From NCBI RefSeq assembly GCF_017313085.1, contig NZ_JAFLNF010000004.1, positions 431,499-495,498 on the forward strand: a DNA stretch of 64,000 bases, given 5' to 3'. This DNA is from Roseibium limicola (GTDB lineage: Bacteria; Pseudomonadota; Alphaproteobacteria; Rhizobiales; Stappiaceae). Below, one piece after another: positions 55,750 through 64,000 of the stretch; the first letter of the stretch is position 1; every line of letters starts with the position of its first letter. Under the pieces are notes generated by a model. That model was not told where the DNA came from, made no database searches, and saw only the letters and a list, made by a program, of their open reading frames with translations. The translations under genes were made by a program, and so were the position numbers.

Positions 55750-57843
55750 ATGCCCGACCTCCTGCTTGAACTCTTCAGCGAGGAAATTCCTGCGCGCATG
55801 CAACGTCGCGCTGCGGACGATTTGAAGTCGCTTGTCACCAATGCACTTGTGGATGCCGGACTACCCTATGAAGGCGCGAAGGCATTTGCCACGCCGCGCC
55901 GTCTGGCTCTGCATGTAGCGGGCGTTCCGGCTGCCTCCAAGGCGACACGGGAAGAACGCAAGGGACCACGTGTCGGCGCTCCGGAAAAGGCTGTCGAAGG
56001 GTTTTTGCGTGGTGCGGGGCTGTCGTCCATTGACGAAGCGACCATACAGTCCGACCCGAAGAAGGGCGAGTTCTACGTTGCGGTCATCGAGAAGCCGGGC
56101 CGCACGGCCATCGAGATTTTGGCCGAAGTATTGCCAGGCCTGATCAAGGGCTTTCCTTGGCCGACCTCCATGCGCTGGGGCACGGGCTCCATGCGGTGGG
56201 TTCGCCCATTGCATTCCATTGTCGCGACATTTGGTCCGGAAACCGAAGAGCCCGACGTTGTCCCTTTTGAAGTCGAGGGCATCGTCTCCGGCACAACCAC
56301 TCGTGGTCATCGGTTTCTGGCGGATGAGGCTTTTGAAGTTCGTCGCTTTGATGATTACGCGCCGAAGCTGGAAAAGCACAAGGTTGTCCTCGATGCGGAC
56401 CGCCGCAAGGACATCATCCTGAACGACGCCAAGAACAACGCGATGGCGCTGGGCCTGGATCTCGTCGAGGATCCTGGCCTTCTGGAAGAGGTTGCAGGCT
56501 TGGTCGAATGGCCGGTGGTCCTGATCGGCTCATTTGAAGAAGAGTTCCTGGAAATTCCGGATGAATGCATCCGTCTGACCATCCGCGCCAACCAGAAGTG
56601 CTTTGTGCTGAAGAACCCGGAGACGGGCCGCCTCGCCAACCGCTTTGTGCTGACCTCCAACATTGAAGCAGTTGATGGTGGCAAGGAAATCATCCACGGC
56701 AACGAAAAGGTCATCCGCGCGCGTCTGTCCGATGCTCGCTTCTTCTGGAACACCGATCTGAAGACCAAGCTGGCCGACAATCTGCCCAAGCTCGACAGCA
56801 TCGTTTTCCACGAAAAGCTCGGCACGCAAGGCGCACGCGTCAAGCGTCTGGAAGCGCTGGCAAAAGAGATCGCACCGCACGTTGGTGCCGATGTCGACAA
56901 GGCAAAACGCGCAGCGCGCCTTTCCAAGACAGATCTGGTCTCTCAGATGGTCTATGAATTCCCAGAACTGCAGGGATTGATGGGCCGCACATATGCTGCC
57001 AAGCAGGGCGAGGATGCCTCTGTTGCCATCGCCATTGAAGATCATTATCGCCCGCAAGGCCCGAGCGACAAGGTTCCCACCGATCCGGTTGCCATCGCTG
57101 TTGCACTGGCCGACAAGCTGGATTTGCTGGCGGGCTTCTGGGCCATCGATGAAAAGCCGACCGGTTCGAAGGATCCCTTCGCGCTGCGTCGCGCAGCCCT
57201 CGGCGTCATCCGCATTATTCTGGAAAACGGCCTGCGGGTCTCTCTGAGTGATCTGATCGGACGTGCCGTGGCGCGCTTGTCCGTCAACGTCGAAGGTCAG
57301 AAGACCGACGAGATCATTGCAGATCTCATGTCCTTCTTCGCTGATCGTCTGAAAGTCTACCTGAAGGACGAGGGCGCTCGCCACGACCTGATCGACGCCG
57401 TTCTGGCACTGGGTGGTCAGGATGACTTGCTGATGGTTGTTCGGCGGGTTGAGGCGTTGGGCAAGTTCGTTGCCTCAGATGATGGCGCCAATCTGGCCGC
57501 AGGCTACAAGCGTGCGGTCAACATCCTGCGTGCGGAAGAAAAGAAAGACGGCGCCAAGGTCTCAGGCGAACCTCAGGCAGAGTATTTCCGCGAACAGGCA
57601 GAGATCGATCTGGCAGCTGCCATCAAGACAGCCCGTTCAGAAGCTGCCGAAGCGGTGAAGTCGGAAGACTTTGAGGCAGCCATGAGCGGCCTGTCGAGAC
57701 TGCGGGCACCGGTGGACAAATTCTTCGAGGATATTTTGGTCAACGCCGAGGAATCTGAAATCCGTATGAACCGCTTGCGCCTGTTGTCCGAAATCCGCGA
57801 CGCCGTTCATGTGGTGGCTGACTTTTCAAAAATCGCGGGCTAA
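55750..57843 (+). CDS. glyS: glycyl-tRNA synthetase beta subunit
   Basis: 697 residues. The beta chain binds tRNA-Gly and has the HD-like and anticodon domains. It opens with [22 protein letters not shown], a usual beta-chain start; [35 protein letters not shown] and the C-terminal [17 protein letters not shown] are characteristic. It acts with glyQ upstream, though three unrelated genes separate them. The start is ATG at 55750. Confidence 0.97.
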   Translation: MPDLLLELFSEEIPARMQRRAADDLKSLVTNALVDAGLPYEGAKAFATPRRLALHVAGVPAASKATREERKGPRVGAPEKAVEGFLRGAGLSSIDEATIQSDPKKGEFYVAVIEKPGRTAIEILAEVLPGLIKGFPWPTSMRWGTGSMRWVRPLHSIVATFGPETEEPDVVPFEVEGIVSGTTTRGHRFLADEAFEVRRFDDYAPKLEKHKVVLDADRRKDIILNDAKNNAMALGLDLVEDPGLLEEVAGLVEWPVVLIGSFEEEFLEIPDECIRLTIRANQKCFVLKNPETGRLANRFVLTSNIEAVDGGKEIIHGNEKVIRARLSDARFFWNTDLKTKLADNLPKLDSIVFHEKLGTQGARVKRLEALAKEIAPHVGADVDKAKRAARLSKTDLVSQMVYEFPELQGLMGRTYAAKQGEDASVAIAIEDHYRPQGPSDKVPTDPVAIAVALADKLDLLAGFWAIDEKPTGSKDPFALRRAALGVIRIILENGLRVSLSDLIGRAVARLSVNVEGQKTDEIIADLMSFFADRLKVYLKDEGARHDLIDAVLALGGQDDLLMVVRRVEALGKFVASDDGANLAAGYKRAVNILRAEEKKDGAKVSGEPQAEYFREQAEIDLAAAIKTARSEAAEAVKSEDFEAAMSGLSRLRAPVDKFFEDILVNAEESEIRMNRLRLLSEIRDAVHVVADFSKIAG

Positions 57844-57862
57844 GCCTGCAAATTTCACGCGG

Positions 57863-57988
57863 AGTCATCCCGGACGAAGGCGATGCCTGAAGATCCGGGG
57901 TCGGAGTGTCGAGAGCCTTGCGCTTCTAAGTCGCTGAGCCTCGGCCCGCCGGTCCTGGATAAAGCCTTTTGGCTTTTTCCGGATGACT
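57863..57988. repeat. dispersed intergenic palindromic repeat
   Basis: Begins AGTCATCCcGGA and ends TCCGGATGACT, inverted ends of 11-12 bases around 100 bp that contains ATCCGGGGTC. The left edge (GTCATCCCGGACGAAGGCG) is a well-known kind of intergenic repeat in Rhizobiales, usually folding as REP-like hairpins. It lies between convergent glyS and the SnoaL-like gene. No other copy was seen in the window. Confidence 0.65.
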
Positions 57989-58030
57989 GAAATGATATTG
58001 CGTCTCTGTCGACAGTCAGTGGAAGAGCAT

Positions 58031-58429
58031 TCAAAGTTGCGCTTCGATCGCGGCCTTGTCGATGACGGACCACACATCGACAACACGCCCTTCGCGGAAT
58101 GTGTAGAAGACGTTCTCCGAAAAATTGACTTTCCGTCCGTTGACCGGCAGCCCGAAAAGCATGGCCTTTGGCGTGCAGCCGAAGAGCAGCCGTGCCGCGA
58201 TGCGTGGCGGTTCGCATACCAGAAAATCGATGTTGAATGACAGATCGGGGATAGCCTCGAAGTCGCCGACGAGCATCTGGCGGTACCCGGTCAGGCCAAC
58301 GCGCGTGCCGTTGTAATGCACGTCCTCATGAACCACAGAACCGAGATTGTCCCAGTCCTGCTTGTTCAGGCAATCGATGTAGGCGCGGTAGCGCTCGGCA
58401 AGGTTTTCGTTGGGCGTCAATTTACTCAC
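58031..58429 (-). CDS. SnoaL-like ester cyclase/ketosteroid isomerase fold
   Basis: 132 residues from GTG at 58429, which overlaps the TGA of the MFS gene in the order GTGA (translational coupling). Small alpha-beta barrel of the NTF2-like superfamily: ERYRAYIDCLNKQDW, YNGTRVGLTGYRQML, FYTFREGRVVDVWSVIDK. The function of this group is unknown (polyketide or xenobiotic turnover are options). The frame extends further upstream, but the coupling favours the short form. Confidence 0.82.
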   Translation of the reverse strand: MSKLTPNENLAERYRAYIDCLNKQDWDNLGSVVHEDVHYNGTRVGLTGYRQMLVGDFEAIPDLSFNIDFLVCEPPRIAARLLFGCTPKAMLFGLPVNGRKVNFSENVFYTFREGRVVDVWSVIDKAAIEAQL

Positions 58430-59658
58430 TCCGCCGCTGCAAGACGCGCCACAGGCTGTTCCTTGATCGGCCAGTGAACAATGGCCGCAGCAAGGCCGAG
58501 AGCGATCCCCAGCCACCAGATTGCGTCATAACTACCGGTTTCATCATAAAGTTTCCCCCCCAGCCAGACGCCGAGGAACGAACCGACCTGGTGAGAGAAA
58601 AAGACGAAACCGAAGAGCGTGCCCATATAACGCGGGCCGAACATCACAGCAACGAGGCCGGAAGTTGGCGGCACAGTCGAGAGCCACAAGAAGCCCATAA
58701 CGCCAGCGAACACCAAAACGGTGACAGGGGTCGCTGGAATGGTGATGAAGAGCGCGATTGCAATGGCCCGGCCAATGTAGATCAGCGACAGGAAGATAGA
58801 CTTGGAATAGCGCCCACCGATGTAACCGGAGATAAGAGAACCAACGACGTTACACAGTCCGATCAACGCAAGTGCGATGGCGCCAAGGGCAGGGTCCATG
58901 CCGAGGTCGACGATATAGGGCGGCAGGTGAACGGTAATGAACGCCACATGGAACCCGCAAACAAAGAAGCCGAGCGTCAGAAGCAGGTAGCCGCGGGTCT
59001 TGAAAGCCTCGGCAATTGCTTGCTTCAGGTTCTGGTCCTGCTGGCCGGCAACTGGAACGTGAACCGACTTGCCCCGCAGCGCCACCGCCAGAAGCGGGAT
59101 CAGCATCATGATGCCGGAGAAGATGATCAGGGTTTCCTGCCAGCCGATTGAGCCGATGAGGTAATCGCCCAGCGGCGCGAACAGAAACTGACCCATCGAC
59201 CCGGACGCCGTGCCAATGCCGAAGGCGAGCGACCGTTGGGCTGGTGTCACATTGCGACCAAAAGCAGCCAGAACCAGCGAGAAGGACGAGAAGGCAACAC
59301 CAAGGCCGATAAGAACACCTGCAGACAGATGAAGCATTGCTGCCGTTTCAGCGTGAGCCATCAACAAGAGGCCGGCGGAATAGAGGAACGCGCCAAGCGT
59401 CAACGTGCGCCAGGTTCCATAGCGGTCCGACATCATGCCGGCGAAGGGTTGCGCAGCCCCCCAGGCAAGGTTCTGAATGGCAATGGCGAGCGCGAAGAGT
59501 TCGCGGCTCCAGCCATTTGCGCTGGTCATGGGCTGAAAGAACAGACCCATCGCAGAGCGAGGCCCGAAAGAAAGCAACGCAATCAGGCAACCGCAGGTGA
59601 TCAAAAGCGGAATCGCGACATCTCTTTGGCGAGAGACCGAAGTGGAATTTTCTGACAT
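58426..59658 (-). CDS. MFS transporter, OFA/MCT-like
   Basis: 410 residues from ATG at 59658, which follows GGAG; an upstream TTG at 59682 is not favoured. About twelve helices. The N-terminus has GPRSAMGLFFQPMTSANGWSRELFALAIAIQN, and GGRYSKS is in the loop between halves. This resembles the oxalate/formate or monocarboxylate branch; the substrate is unknown. It is coupled to the SnoaL-like gene by a GTGA overlap. A 15-bp palindrome (59736-59750) lies 78 bp upstream. Confidence 0.87.
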   Translation of the reverse strand: MSENSTSVSRQRDVAIPLLITCGCLIALLSFGPRSAMGLFFQPMTSANGWSRELFALAIAIQNLAWGAAQPFAGMMSDRYGTWRTLTLGAFLYSAGLLLMAHAETAAMLHLSAGVLIGLGVAFSSFSLVLAAFGRNVTPAQRSLAFGIGTASGSMGQFLFAPLGDYLIGSIGWQETLIIFSGIMMLIPLLAVALRGKSVHVPVAGQQDQNLKQAIAEAFKTRGYLLLTLGFFVCGFHVAFITVHLPPYIVDLGMDPALGAIALALIGLCNVVGSLISGYIGGRYSKSIFLSLIYIGRAIAIALFITIPATPVTVLVFAGVMGFLWLSTVPPTSGLVAVMFGPRYMGTLFGFVFFSHQVGSFLGVWLGGKLYDETGSYDAIWWLGIALGLAAAIVHWPIKEQPVARLAAAE

Positions 59659-59735
59659 TTCAAGGGTCTCCAGAGCAGTCAAATGCTGTTGACGTCACAA
59701 GGAAAATAGGAAGTTACAGAATAAGCGGCAGCGTC

Positions 59736-59750
59736 TCATTTCAGAAATGA
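59736..59750. promoter_or_regulatory. palindrome upstream of MFS gene
   Basis: TCATTTC-A-GAAATGA, seven-base perfect arms with a single central base, 78 bp before the MFS ATG. It may be an operator; no regulator gene adjoins it. Confidence 0.35.
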
Positions 59751-60045
59751 TAATTCGCGTGCGTTCCATAAGCGAAGTGAATGAATCGCAATTCGAGACG
59801 ACCATTCTGCTGAAACCGCTAAATTGCAAACTCAATTGATTAGCTAGCAAAGAGCTTTTGAGGTCAGGAAAGGTTTCTTCAGCAATTCTGACAATCGCAG
59901 GTAGGCACTAAAACGTATTAGATATCAACGACGTGCCATATCTTTTGCGAAATTGCTGGATTCGCCATGTCAATCTTCCTATATAAATATCGAAACGAAT
60001 GAGCAGAGTGACATGGGCCTTTGGCCTGTTTTCTTTTGCGAAAGA

Positions 60046-60064
60046 TATGCTCAATGTGAGCATA
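60046..60064. promoter_or_regulatory. nadA operator, NadQ-like
   Basis: TATGCTCA-ATG-TGAGCATA, eight-base perfect arms, 19 bp before the nadA start and just before its GGAGG site. In Rhizobiales the NAD de novo genes are known to be under NadQ-type control. I propose NadQ, but no nadQ is in the window and the assignment rests on position and memory. Confidence 0.6.
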
Positions 60065-60082
60065 AACACCACGGAGGTCGCC

Positions 60083-61165
60083 ATGACCATCACCAGTTCT
60101 CCTGCCGCCTTTGAAACGGCGACTCCAGCTGGACCTGTTGCGCTCGACCGTTACGAGCCCCTTTCGCGTCCCGACCTGAGCTACACGCCCGAGGTCGCAG
60201 AGGCGACTGCGCAGACCTATGAGAAGGTGAAGCATATCATTCCGGCGATCGAATGGCCGGCACTTGCCCCGACGATTCATGCGATAAACAAGCTGAAGAA
60301 AGAACGCAACGCGGTTATTTTGGCGCACAATTACATGACGCCGGATATCTACCACGGCGTTGCCGACATTGTTGGTGACAGTCTGCAGCTGGCGATTGAA
60401 GCCACGCGCACCGATGCCGATGTCATCGTCCAGTGCGGCGTGCACTTCATGGCTGAGACGTCGAAGATCCTCAGCCCGGAAAAGACCGTGTTGATCCCCG
60501 ATATGAAAGCAGGGTGTTCACTGGCCGAATCGATCACCGGTGCAGATGTGCGCGCGCTGCGCGAACGCAATCCCGGCGTGCCGATCATCACTTATGTCAA
60601 CACCTCTGCCGACGTGAAGGCTGAGTGCGACATCTGTTGCACCTCCTCCAACGCGCTGCAGGTGGTGGAAAGCTTCGGTGTCAATCGGGTGTTCCTGATT
60701 CCGGACAAATATCTGGCCGCCAATGTCGGCAACAAGACCGACGTGGAAGTTCTCACCTGGGATGGCGCCTGCGAAGTGCATGAGCGCTTCACCGCTCAGG
60801 AGCTGAAGGATTACCGCAAGATCGAGCCGAATGTGAAGATCATTGCGCATCCTGAGTGCCCGCCGGAAGTTGTGGCAGAAGCGGATTTCGCCGGCTCGAC
60901 GGCGCATATGATCGACTGGGTGAAAACCCGTCAGCCGGAAAAGGTGATGATGATCACCGAATGCTCCATGGCCGACAATGTGGCGAGCGAAACGCCGGGT
61001 GTAGATTACATCCGCCCCTGCAACCTGTGCCCGCACATGAAGCGCATCACCCTGTCCAAGATCCTCGACAGCCTTATCGAGATGAAGGAAGAAGTGGTGG
61101 TTGACCCGGTGATCGCCGACAAGGCACGCATTGCCGTGCAACGGATGATCGATCTCAACCGCTGA
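60083..61165 (+). CDS. nadA: quinolinate synthase
   Basis: 360 residues from ATG at 60083, which follows GGAGG. NadA condenses iminoaspartate from NadB with dihydroxyacetone phosphate to give quinolinate, using a [4Fe-4S] cluster. Cysteine regions: [22 protein letters not shown] and [11 protein letters not shown]. Substrate region: [15 protein letters not shown] and GDSLQLA. Earlier codons (from 59999) are not favoured. It leads nadA-nadB-nadC. Confidence 0.97.
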   Translation: MTITSSPAAFETATPAGPVALDRYEPLSRPDLSYTPEVAEATAQTYEKVKHIIPAIEWPALAPTIHAINKLKKERNAVILAHNYMTPDIYHGVADIVGDSLQLAIEATRTDADVIVQCGVHFMAETSKILSPEKTVLIPDMKAGCSLAESITGADVRALRERNPGVPIITYVNTSADVKAECDICCTSSNALQVVESFGVNRVFLIPDKYLAANVGNKTDVEVLTWDGACEVHERFTAQELKDYRKIEPNVKIIAHPECPPEVVAEADFAGSTAHMIDWVKTRQPEKVMMITECSMADNVASETPGVDYIRPCNLCPHMKRITLSKILDSLIEMKEEVVVDPVIADKARIAVQRMIDLNR

Positions 61166-61303
61166 TTTGCCGACGACGTGTTTTTCTTGGAGCCGTGCCG
61201 GTGATCCCGGTGCGGCTCCGGTCCGGCACTGCAAGGGTGTCGCGAGAAGGGCTGCTCCCTCTTTCACGAGGCAAGAGTCCGACGAGTATCTGGGATTTTT
61301 CCA

Positions 61304-62923
61304 ATGGGCGTATCGATTGAAGATTTCGTACCCGCTCTGGCGGGCAAGGACGTCGATGACGTTGTCATTCTGGGCGGTGGCCTGGCCGGGCTTTTCTGCG
61401 CCCTGAAGTTGGCGCCGAGACCGGTAACTGTGATTTCCAATGCGCCGATCGGGCAGGGGGCATCCTCCGCGTGGGCCCAGGGTGGCATTGCCGCTGCCGT
61501 CTCCGAGCATGACACCTTCGAAAAGCACCGCGACGACACGCTGATCGCTGGCGCCGGCATTTGCGAATCAAAGATTGTCGAGCAGATGACCCGCGAAGCG
61601 GGGGACCGTGTGCGCGACCTCCTGTCTTACGGCGTGCCGTTCGACAAGGATCTGGAGGGCCGACTGGCCCTGTCCCGAGAAGCTGCCCACTCGGAAAACC
61701 GGGTTGTCCGGGTGCGCGGTGACATGGCTGGAAAGGCCATTATGGATGCGCTCATCGAAGCTGTCCGCAAGAGCCCGTCGATCCGTGTACTGGAAGGCTT
61801 CATGGGTGAAAGCCTGATGCGCGAAGGCCGCTATGTCACCGGCATTCTGGCGCGCAAGCGCGGCGGACTGGAGCGAATGGCCTTCCCCGCAAAAGCCGTG
61901 GTTCTGGCCTCTGGCGGCATTGGCCACTTGTTCGCAGTCACCACCAACCCGGGCGAGGCCAACGGTCATGGATTGGCGATGGCTGCCCGCGCCGGTGCCG
62001 TTCTGGCGGATGCTGAATTCGTCCAGTTTCATCCGACCGCACTTAACATCGGCAAAGACCCGGCGCCTCTTGCAACGGAAGCGCTGCGCGGGGAAGGCGC
62101 TCTTCTGATCAATACGGCTGGTGAGCGGTTCATGAGCAAGGTGCATGAGCTGGGCGAACTGGCGCCACGCGATATCGTCGCTCGTGCCATCCACCGTGAG
62201 GTGATGTCCGGGCGTGGCGCTTTCCTGGATTGCCGCGAAGCCATTGGTGCGTCCTTCTCAGATCGCTTTCCGACAGTCTATGCCGCCTGTATCGAGGCGG
62301 GGATTGATCCGGCCACCCAGCCGATCCCCATCGCTCCAGCCGAGCATTATCACATGGGCGGTGTCCTGACCGATGCCAACGGCCGCACATCGCTGGATGG
62401 TCTTTGGGCTGCGGGCGAAGTCGCCTCCACCGGTGCCCATGGTGCCAATCGGCTGGCGTCGAACTCGCTGTTGGAAGCCGTGGTCTTTGCCGCGCGCATT
62501 GCCGAGGACATTCAGGGTCTGATGCCGACGCCGCGCAGTGCCTTCTGGGCTGAGCAGGACAAGGAGCCCGGTCTGCCGAGCCAGCGGAACACCGACGAGC
62601 GACAGGCCATTTCCGATCTGCGCCAGACCATGAACCGCAACGTCGGTGTGGAGCGCGATGCAGACGGCCTGCGCCAGGCATTGGTCGACATTGCAGCAGC
62701 TGAAGCGAAATGCTCGCGTGTCTCCATTCGCAACATGATGATTTCCGCCCGGATCATTGCGGCCTCGGCGCTGAAACGCGAGGAAAGTCGTGGCGGACAT
62801 TTCCGCTCGGATTTCCCGGATGCCGATCCGGCCAGAGCTTCTCGCTCCTTCACTACTCTGGAGGAGATCAATGACATTGCAGCTGCAGCGCGTGAAGCGG
62901 TGCCCGGAGACCAAAGCCGATGA
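61304..62923 (+). CDS. nadB: L-aspartate oxidase
   Basis: 539 residues. FAD enzyme that oxidises aspartate to iminoaspartate for NadA. The N-terminal FAD site is [15 protein letters not shown]; further [32 protein letters not shown] and the active-site [34 protein letters not shown] segment support it. It is 138 bp after nadA, and its stop overlaps the nadC start (ATGA at 62920). Confidence 0.97.
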   Translation: MGVSIEDFVPALAGKDVDDVVILGGGLAGLFCALKLAPRPVTVISNAPIGQGASSAWAQGGIAAAVSEHDTFEKHRDDTLIAGAGICESKIVEQMTREAGDRVRDLLSYGVPFDKDLEGRLALSREAAHSENRVVRVRGDMAGKAIMDALIEAVRKSPSIRVLEGFMGESLMREGRYVTGILARKRGGLERMAFPAKAVVLASGGIGHLFAVTTNPGEANGHGLAMAARAGAVLADAEFVQFHPTALNIGKDPAPLATEALRGEGALLINTAGERFMSKVHELGELAPRDIVARAIHREVMSGRGAFLDCREAIGASFSDRFPTVYAACIEAGIDPATQPIPIAPAEHYHMGGVLTDANGRTSLDGLWAAGEVASTGAHGANRLASNSLLEAVVFAARIAEDIQGLMPTPRSAFWAEQDKEPGLPSQRNTDERQAISDLRQTMNRNVGVERDADGLRQALVDIAAAEAKCSRVSIRNMMISARIIAASALKREESRGGHFRSDFPDADPARASRSFTTLEEINDIAAAAREAVPGDQSR

Positions 62924-63792
62924 CCCGATATTTGCCCGATCTGGCTCAATTGATGGTTGATGATGCGGTGAAGGCTGCCCTTCTCGAGGATTGGGGGCGC
63001 GCTGGCGACATCACCAGTCAGGCCACGATCCCGGTCGACAAGACGGCGACGGCCGTCATTGCAGCCCGCAAGCCGGGTGTCTTGTCGGGGCTCGCATTGG
63101 CGGAAAGCGCCTTCCGTCAGACCGACCAACGGATAACGTTCGAACCGTTGCTCAAGGATGGTGACCGGCTCGAGAAAGGCGCTGTCATCGCGCGCATCAT
63201 CGGCCCGGCCCGTGGCATTCTGTCAGCTGAGCGCGTTGCGCTGAATTTCGCCTGCCACTTGTCGGGGATTGCGACTGCCACAGCCCGTTTTGCAGATCTG
63301 ATTGCCCATACCAAGGCCGATATCGTTTGCACGCGCAAGACAACACCCGGGCTGCGTTCGTTCGAGAAATACGCCGTGCGCTGTGGTGGTGGCTCCAACC
63401 ACCGCTTCGGGCTAGATGATGCCATCCTGATCAAGGACAATCACATTGCTGTCGCAGGCGGGGTCAAAGCCGCCATCGAGGCAGCTCAGGCCTTTGCCGG
63501 ACATTTGGTGAAGATCGAGGTGGAGGTCGACACGCTGGACCAACTTCAGGACGCACTGACGTGCAATCCTGATGTGGTGATGCTCGACAACATGGATCCG
63601 GCGCAGATGAAGCAGGCCGTCGAGATCACCAAAGGCCATATCGGTAGCAAGGTGCTGCTTGAAGCCTCCGGCGGCATCGAAGCCGATACGGTCAAAGCAG
63701 TTGCAGAGGCCGGTGTCGATCTGATCTCATCGGGTTGGATCACCCACTCGGCGCCGATCCTGGATCTGGGCTTGGATATCGAGATCAACTGA
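62920..63792 (+). CDS. nadC: nicotinate-nucleotide pyrophosphorylase (carboxylating)
   Basis: 290 residues, standard length. It converts quinolinate and PRPP to nicotinate mononucleotide and CO2. Landmarks: [55 protein letters not shown] and [31 protein letters not shown]. Start and stop overlap nadB by ATGA, coupling the two. A stem loop follows at 63825, then an insertion element. Confidence 0.97.
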   Translation: MTRYLPDLAQLMVDDAVKAALLEDWGRAGDITSQATIPVDKTATAVIAARKPGVLSGLALAESAFRQTDQRITFEPLLKDGDRLEKGAVIARIIGPARGILSAERVALNFACHLSGIATATARFADLIAHTKADIVCTRKTTPGLRSFEKYAVRCGGGSNHRFGLDDAILIKDNHIAVAGGVKAAIEAAQAFAGHLVKIEVEVDTLDQLQDALTCNPDVVMLDNMDPAQMKQAVEITKGHIGSKVLLEASGGIEADTVKAVAEAGVDLISSGWITHSAPILDLGLDIEIN

Positions 63793-63824
63793 TCAGCCAG
63801 AACTGGCATGAGACGAAAAGAGAA

Positions 63825-63842
63825 AGGCGCCCGGAGGCGCCT
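63825..63842 (+). terminator. stem of an interrupted nadC terminator
   Basis: AGGCGCC, CGGA loop, GGCGCCT; seven-base perfect arms preceded by AAA. A T-run would normally follow, but the next bases are CAGACTGCTG, the left end of the adjoining element. So the T-tract may have been displaced by insertion. Confidence 0.5.
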
Positions 63843-64000
63843 CAGACTGCTGACAAACCTCTGGCGTTTGCCGGTTTTTTTTGATTCACTGTTTTGATGT
63901 TGAAGCAGCCCGGCCCTTCCCAGACAGCGCTCGAGATTGTGACGCTCGATCAGCTTGTCCCCAGAGATCACTTGTTGCGCAAGATCGACGCGGTGATCGA
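63842..64000 (+). mobile_element. left end of an IS1182-like insertion sequence
   Basis: From about 63842 (TCAGACTGCTGACAAAC) the DNA has no neighbour-like coding until a transposase start at 63897. The upstream string is the likely left terminal repeat. The right end and the target duplication are beyond the window. The family is inferred from the transposase N-terminus. Confidence 0.7.
63897..64000 (+). CDS. IS1182-family transposase, 5' part only
   Basis: ATG at 63897 opens a frame that runs off the window. The translation begins MLKQPGPSQTALEIV, and TLDQLVPRDHLLRKID follows. The pattern MLK..-EQ/QTALEIVTLEQLVP-DHLLRKID is the usual start of IS1182/IS5-related DDE transposases. The catalytic residues are not in view. 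It is partial because of the window edge, not because of damage. Confidence 0.8.
   Translation, partial: MLKQPGPSQTALEIVTLDQLVPRDHLLRKIDAVI

Larger units (their letters stand above)
59659..60082. other. intergenic region, MFS / nadA
   Basis: 424 bp, AT-rich at 59690-60000, no gene. It holds the divergent promoters of the MFS gene and nadA, the palindrome at 59736 and, near nadA, the palindrome at 60046. Confidence 0.5.

Overview
The window is about 64 kb of chromosome from an alphaproteobacterium, most likely in Rhizobiales (Hyphomicrobiales) and possibly near Stappiaceae (Roseibium/Labrenzia-like). The evidence is a CcrM-type GANTC methyltransferase, split FoF1 b and b' subunits in an atpI-B-E-F'-F operon, an Irr-like iron box before bacterioferritin, a GAAC-N7-GAAC LexA box, two DUF2778 envelope proteins and the order mutY-dciA-dsbA-smc. 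Nearly all genes are GC-rich housekeeping genes. No rRNA, tRNA or CRISPR array was seen.

Layout. 1-580: non-coding, ending in a strong terminator. 581-7.5 kb: tyrS, an unrecognised protein, an RTG-type class A beta-lactamase, an MFS exporter, an anchored hypothetical protein and ccrM. 8-13.7 kb: a Tat-exported multicopper oxidase, amn, a TetR/AhpD-like divergent pair with twin palindromic operators, bacterioferritin and a 2OG-Fe(II) oxygenase. 13.9-23.2 kb: mutY, dciA, dsbA-like, smc, then the Fo half of ATP synthase. 23.3-27.5 kb: rnhB, a PA0069-type radical SAM gene behind an SOS box, a glycosyltransferase and an MscS channel. 27.5-28.8 kb: an AT-richer accessory AAA ATPase behind a perfect palindrome. 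28.8-38.8 kb: MYG1-like, moaB, a PLP aminotransferase, a ceramidase-family membrane protein, maeB, a GGDEF-EAL protein and a DEAD-box helicase. 38.8-39.6 kb: an intergenic region with a candidate structured RNA. 39.6-46.8 kb: ETF-QO, a family 4-like uracil-DNA glycosylase, a PilZ protein, an S49 peptidase, a small membrane protein and a LysR/EamA divergent pair. 46.9-49.7 kb: two tandem paralogous Tlde1/DUF2778-type proteins. 50-57.8 kb: glyQ and glyS separated by lemA, a DUF2207 protein and a second GGDEF-EAL protein. 57.9-63.8 kb: a dispersed palindromic repeat, a SnoaL-like gene coupled to an MFS gene, then nadA-nadB-nadC. The last ~160 bases hold the start of an IS1182-like element, which begins right after the nadC hairpin.

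How the genes connect. nadABC make NAD precursors under a likely operator at nadA. atpI-F encode the membrane half of ATP synthase. mutY, the UDG, smc, dciA and rnhB serve DNA maintenance, and the radical SAM gene looks SOS-controlled. Two GGDEF-EAL proteins plus a PilZ receptor point to c-di-GMP signalling. The most unusual items are the candidate RNA near 39.4 kb, the orphan AAA ATPase with its palindrome, the twin DUF2778 paralogs, the SOS-boxed radical SAM gene and the IS junction. No complete new multi-gene system is evident. All family assignments are from reading motifs; no database search was run.
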